A stretch of 37,259 bases of DNA from Thiobacillus sp. (lineage in GTDB: Bacteria; Pseudomonadota; Gammaproteobacteria; Burkholderiales; Thiobacillaceae). Both the position numbers and the translations under genes were made by a program. Below the pieces are notes generated by a model. It worked only from the letters and a program-made list of their open reading frames with translations. It was not told the DNA's origin and searched no databases. The stretch is from the NCBI GenBank assembly GCA_030692355.1, contig JAUYCF010000080.1, forward strand, positions 1 to 37,259, in the 5' to 3' direction. Shown here piece by piece: positions 33,706-37,259 of the stretch. Position 1 is the stretch's first letter, and each line of letters starts with the position of its first letter.

Positions 33706-35403
33706 TCACACCCGCCCCGTCAAATCCACCACCCGCGCCACTTCCGCCAGCGAGGTCACGCCATCCAGCACGCGCTTGACGCCGTCTTCGGCCAGCGGGT
33801 GATAGCCGTGCTCGAGCGCGGCACGGCGGATTTCGTGCAGCGGCGCGTGGTTGGCGACCAGTTCGTCCAGCCGGGGGTCCATCCGCAACAGCTCGATCAG
33901 GGCAAGGCGGCCTTTGTAGCCTTTGTTGCTGCATGCCGGACAGCCGGTGGCGCGAAAGATCCGCGGCGGCTGGGCCGGGTCGGTGCCGAGAATGCGCGCT
34001 TCGTCTTCGTCCGGCGTGTAGGCTTCCCGGCAGTGCGGGCACAGTTTGCGCACCAGGCGCTGCGCGACGACGCCGATGATGTTGCCGGACAGGATGCCGG
34101 GCTGGATGCCGATGTCCATCAGGCGCGGGAACACGCCGAGCGCGGAGTTGGTGTGCAGGGTGGTAAACACCTGATGGCCGGTCATGGCGGCGCGGAAGGC
34201 CATTTCGGCGGTGTCCTTGTCGCGGATTTCGCCGACCAGGATGATGTCCGGATCCTGCCGCATGATCGAGCGGATGCCGTTGGCGAAGTCGAGCTTGAGC
34301 GTTTCGTTGACCGAGCTCTGGCGCATCAGGGTGACCGGGTACTCGACCGGGTCTTCCAGCGTCATGATGTTGACGGTTTCGTCGTTCAGATGCGACAGCA
34401 TGGAATACAGCGTGGTGGTCTTGCCGGAGCCCGTCGGGCCGGTGACGACCAGGATGCCTTCCGGCCGCGCCATCATCAGTTGCAGTTCGCGCAGGGCGTC
34501 GGCGGAGAAGCCCATCTGCTCCAGCGGCATGATGGATTTTTCGCGATCGAGGATGCGCAGCACCAGGTTTTCGCCGTGGATGCCGGGCTGCGAGGACACG
34601 CGGAAATCGATCGGACGGCCGTTCAGCGTCAAGGACATGCGGCCGTCCTGCGGCGCGCGCGTCTCGGCGATGTTCATTCCGGACAATACCTTCAACCGGA
34701 CCAGAATGCCCGGCCAGTAGGTCTTGTGCAGGCTGCGGATCTGCTCCAGTACGCCGTCGATGCGGTAGCGGATGCGCAGGAAGGCGTGCTCGGGCTCGAA
34801 GTGGATGTCGGAGGATTCGCGCTTCACCGCGTCGGTCAGCAGCGCGCCGACCAGCCGCACCACCGGCTGGGTGTATTCCTCGGTTTCGGGGTTGAGGCTG
34901 GCGTAATCGACTTCCCCGGTTTCGATCTCGCGCAGGATGCCGTCGAGCGAGAGATCGAAGCCGTAGAACTTGTCGATGCATTCCAGCAACTGCGCTTCGG
35001 CCGCCAGCAGGGTGTCGATTTCGAGCTGGCCGCCGAGTGCGGCGCGCAGCTGGTCGAGCGCGACCACGTTGAACATGTCGGTGGTCGCCAGCGTCAGCAC
35101 GTTGCGCGCGGCGTCATGCGCGATCGGCAGCAGATGGTGGCGGCGGGCGAATTCCTCGGGCACCAGCTGCAGCGCTTCGGGGTCGGCCACTACCTGGGCG
35201 AGATCGATGCCCTGGCTGCCGAGTGCGTTGGCGAGCTGATCGCGCAACACCGCCTCGGTCATGAAGCCCAACGCGACCAGCTGGCGGCCGATCGGCAGGC
35301 CGGTCGTTTTCTGTTCCTTCAGGCCGATGCGCAGCTGGTCGAGGGTGATGAGCCCCTGCGAGACCAGGGTCTCGCCCATCCGGAGTTTTTTTCTGCGCTC
35401 CAT
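33706..35403 (-). CDS. mshE: MshE pilus extension ATPase with MshEN c-di-GMP-binding domain
   Basis: A 565-residue GspE/PilB-family ATPase. The N-terminus contains two MshEN motifs, RMGETLVSQGLITLDQLRIG (about 8-27) and PIGRQLVALGFMTEAVLRDQ (about 37-56); this motif pair binds c-di-GMP in Vibrio MshE. The catalytic domain has Walker A GPTGSGKT (322-329), the Asp box, Walker B IILVGEIRD (388-396) and His box TTLHTNS. A zinc knuckle follows with C455-x2-C458 and C488-x2-C491. ATP hydrolysis drives pilus extension. The start at 35403 lies 10 bases after the mshN stop. Confidence 0.94.
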   Translation of the reverse strand: MERRKKLRMGETLVSQGLITLDQLRIGLKEQKTTGLPIGRQLVALGFMTEAVLRDQLANALGSQGIDLAQVVADPEALQLVPEEFARRHHLLPIAHDAARNVLTLATTDMFNVVALDQLRAALGGQLEIDTLLAAEAQLLECIDKFYGFDLSLDGILREIETGEVDYASLNPETEEYTQPVVRLVGALLTDAVKRESSDIHFEPEHAFLRIRYRIDGVLEQIRSLHKTYWPGILVRLKVLSGMNIAETRAPQDGRMSLTLNGRPIDFRVSSQPGIHGENLVLRILDREKSIMPLEQMGFSADALRELQLMMARPEGILVVTGPTGSGKTTTLYSMLSHLNDETVNIMTLEDPVEYPVTLMRQSSVNETLKLDFANGIRSIMRQDPDIILVGEIRDKDTAEMAFRAAMTGHQVFTTLHTNSALGVFPRLMDIGIQPGILSGNIIGVVAQRLVRKLCPHCREAYTPDEDEARILGTDPAQPPRIFRATGCPACSNKGYKGRLALIELLRMDPRLDELVANHAPLHEIRRAALEHGYHPLAEDGVKRVLDGVTSLAEVARVVDLTGRV

Positions 35404-35413
35404 GCGAATGTTC

Positions 35414-36538
35414 TTACCGAAGCGACTTCAGCTGCTGCACGCGCGCTTCGGCCTGAGCGCGGTCGAAGCGGTGCGCGCCGCCGCTGGCGAGCGCTTTTTC
35501 GTAATACGTCAGCGCCGTCGGATACTGGCGCAACTGGTCGAGGCTGACCGCCAGGTTGAAGGCGTAATCGCCGTGATCCGGTGCGCCGCGCCAGGCTTCG
35601 AAGTAGGCGGCCTGGGCGTCGTTCCAGCGCGCCTGCTCGGCGTAGAGGTTGCCGAGCGTCTGGTAAAGCTGCGGGCTGGGGTCGCGTTCGATCAGCGTTT
35701 TCAGGCGGCTTTCGGCTGCCTGGCTGTCGGTGTTGCCGAGCAGGTCGAGCAGCGCGCCCTGGGCGGTGGCATTGCGCGGGTCGAGATCGAGCACCTCGCG
35801 ATACAGGCGTTGCGCATCCGCCTCGCGGTCTTGCATGCTGGCGATCGCCGCCAGTCCCAGCAGCGCATCCACACTGCTCCCGCGGGCGACAGCCTGGGCG
35901 TAGAGCCGCTGCGCCTCGGTCAGGGCGCCGCGCCGATAGGCGGCGTACGCCTGGTCGAGCAGGGCGGTTTGCGCATCGGGCTGGAACAGCGGCAGCGCGG
36001 CGGCGGGGGGGCGCACGGGTTCGGCTGTGCGAGGCGCGCTGCGCGCAGGCGCGACCTCGGCGGACGTCCCGGCCGCGGGAGCGGGTTGCGGCAACGCGGG
36101 TGAAGCGGGCGCAGGCGCGGGTTCGGTGGCGGTCGGGATCCGGATCGCTGGAGCGGGCTCGGCAGCGGGATAGATTGGGGTGGTGGGTGGCGCAACGGGC
36201 GCCGCGGTGGTTTCAGGCGCGGGCGCAACCGCAGCGGGGGGCTGCAAGGCAAAGTAAAGATAAATCCCGTAGCCCAGCGCGACCAGCACGGCCAGCAGGC
36301 CGGCGAGCGGCACCAGCGAGAGTTGCGGCCAGCGGAAAGCCGGTGCGCGGCGTGGTTCGGGGGTGAGCCCGTTGCCGCCGAACAGCAGCGGAGGAGGTTC
36401 CACCCATTCATGCGCCTGGCCGGCGCCGGATGCGCCCCGGGGTTCCAGTTCGAGGTCGCCCTTGTCGTGGCTGCCGGGTCCGGACTTGTCCGCACTGGCG
36501 GCTTCGGCCTGTTTCAGCGCTTTGAGCAGCAGGCTCAA
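35414..36538 (-). CDS. mshN: MshN-like TPR protein with one membrane segment, TTG start
   Basis: A 374-residue protein. The cytoplasmic N-terminus reads MSLLLKALKQAEAAS, the same kind of motif as in GspB/ExeB and MshN proteins. A membrane segment lies at about 74-97, a Pro/Ala-rich stretch at 100-190 spans the periplasm, and three to four TPRs occupy 205-365 (for example AYAAYRRGALTEAQRLYAQA and LDLDPRNATAQGALLDLLGN). The initiation codon is TTG at 36538, overlapping the mshL stop (TTGA), with GGAG about 8 bases upstream; the conserved N-terminal motif begins exactly there and no ATG gives it. It may help position or stabilise the secretin. The usual mshM gene between mshL and mshN is absent. 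Confidence 0.82.
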   Translation of the reverse strand: MSLLLKALKQAEAASADKSGPGSHDKGDLELEPRGASGAGQAHEWVEPPPLLFGGNGLTPEPRRAPAFRWPQLSLVPLAGLLAVLVALGYGIYLYFALQPPAAVAPAPETTAAPVAPPTTPIYPAAEPAPAIRIPTATEPAPAPASPALPQPAPAAGTSAEVAPARSAPRTAEPVRPPAAALPLFQPDAQTALLDQAYAAYRRGALTEAQRLYAQAVARGSSVDALLGLAAIASMQDREADAQRLYREVLDLDPRNATAQGALLDLLGNTDSQAAESRLKTLIERDPSPQLYQTLGNLYAEQARWNDAQAAYFEAWRGAPDHGDYAFNLAVSLDQLRQYPTALTYYEKALASGGAHRFDRAQAEARVQQLKSLR

Positions 36539-37259
36539 GGCGTGCTCCGTGCAGTGCCGGGAAGCAGGCGCTGGAACCGGCGCAATTCATCGCTTTCCAG
36601 CGTGGGGCTGGACACCACGATGGGGCGCAGGAAGATCACCAGCTCGGTCTGGCTGTTGATGCGCTCATGCTGGCCGAATACGGCGCCGAGGCCTTCCGGG
36701 CGCGACAGGCCGGGAATGCCGTCGCGCGCGTTGTTGCTGTCGTCCTGGATCAGGCCGCCGAGCATTACCGTCTGACCGCTACGGACTTGCAGCAGCGATT
36801 CCATTTCGCGCACCTGGATGATGGGGACGAGATTGGCGACATCTTTTAATTCAGGATTGGGGTCGGACACATCGCCCACCTTGCGCGAGATGGTGGGGCG
36901 CACGGTGAGCGAGACCATGCCGTTTTCACTGATCTGCGGCAGCACCGACATCACGATGCCGACCGGAACGGCGCGCGCCGTGGTCGTGTATACGGCTGGC
37001 GACGTTAGAAACCCGCCTGAGTAGCTGGCGGGGGTAACTTCGACCGAGAAATACACCAGGTTGTTGACCACTTTCAGCATCGCGGTCTGGTTGTTCAAGG
37101 CCATCAGTTTGGGGCTGGAAAGCACTTTGGTGTTGCCGTAGGACTCCAGCAGGTCGATTGCGGCCGCGAAGCCGTTACTGCCCGTATTGGTGTAGGTGGC
37201 CTGGATGAAAGGCGTCAGCGAGCCGGCCAGTGCATTGGTGCCGCCGCCGAGGGTGTTGA
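36535..37259 (-). CDS. mshL: MshL-type secretin, C-terminal part (5' end outside window)
   Basis: The frame is open to the window edge, so 240 C-terminal residues are seen. The secretin signature reads GNTKVLSSPKLMALNNQTAM, and VPVGIVMSVLPQISENGMVS followed by RPTISRK and SGQTVMLGGLIQDD complete the beta-barrel part. Secretins form the outer-membrane channel through which the pilus passes. A GTG at 37125 is internal, since the coding sequence continues upstream (LESYGNTKV). It is coupled to mshN by the TTGA overlap. Confidence 0.93.
   Translation of the reverse strand, partial: NTLGGGTNALAGSLTPFIQATYTNTGSNGFAAAIDLLESYGNTKVLSSPKLMALNNQTAMLKVVNNLVYFSVEVTPASYSGGFLTSPAVYTTTARAVPVGIVMSVLPQISENGMVSLTVRPTISRKVGDVSDPNPELKDVANLVPIIQVREMESLLQVRSGQTVMLGGLIQDDSNNARDGIPGLSRPEGLGAVFGQHERINSQTELVIFLRPIVVSSPTLESDELRRFQRLLPGTARSTP

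Noticed and set aside
37123-37125. GTG as the start of a short secretin-like gene
   Set aside because: The secretin frame continues upstream to the window edge with family-like sequence, so this codon is internal.

Overview
The window is high-GC chromosomal DNA, gene-dense, with almost no non-coding space. The gene set points to a free-living betaproteobacterium, possibly of the Thiobacillus/Nitrosomonadales kind. It carries the betaproteobacterial cluster kdsD-kdsC-lptC-lptA-lptB-rpoN-hpf-ptsN-hprK-rapZ, a small 4.5S-type SRP RNA next to dnaX, and an MSHA-type pilus locus. The exact taxon is an inference; no rRNA is present to settle it.

Layout. 1-2391: the 3' end of tldD, then an orphan AT-richer TPR gene and a 477-base repeat-rich stretch that look like an acquired insert. 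2392-6105 (minus): a large PilZ-DUF1631-GGDEF-EAL protein whose cyclase site is gone and whose phosphodiesterase site has lost a metal-binding residue. 6106-7612 (plus): a Phe/Tyr-rich leader peptide with an attenuator-type terminator, aroG, and the SRP RNA gene. 7625-12832 (plus): dnaX-ybaB-recR, purB and a CnoX-type thioredoxin-TPR chaperone. 12845-24240 (minus): 18 codirectional, mostly overlapping genes. In transcription order they are LPS precursor and transport genes, sigma-54, hibernation factor, the nitrogen/PTS control trio (ptsN, hprK, rapZ), a NusG-II/Gx-transporter pair, ubiX, three small or poorly known genes, a DUF2905 gene and greB. 24279-26246 (plus): a KefB/C-like cation:proton antiporter with RCK domains. 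26265-37259: two prepilin genes, a membrane histidine kinase and the MSHA-type assembly operon mshL-N-E-G-I-J-K (minus strand).

How parts may work together. MshE carries the N-terminal MshEN repeat that binds c-di-GMP in its family, and the window also holds a probable c-di-GMP effector (PilZ plus degenerate GGDEF/EAL). The first prepilin gene has a good sigma-54 promoter match (26948-26963), and rpoN lies about 6 kb away; the divergent histidine kinase is a candidate part of the same control circuit.

The most notable non-coding structures are the aroG leader/attenuator (6227-6344), the sigma-54 site, a 111-bp MITE-like element with terminal inverted repeats and 5-bp flanking duplications between mshJ and mshK (30181-30291), a perfect 17-bp inverted repeat inside the kinase gene (28087-28124), and two related G-rich/C-rich intergenic elements (7625-7733 and 33579-33703). 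I saw no tRNA, rRNA, CRISPR array or transposase gene. No single large undescribed system is evident; the strongest new leads are regulatory.
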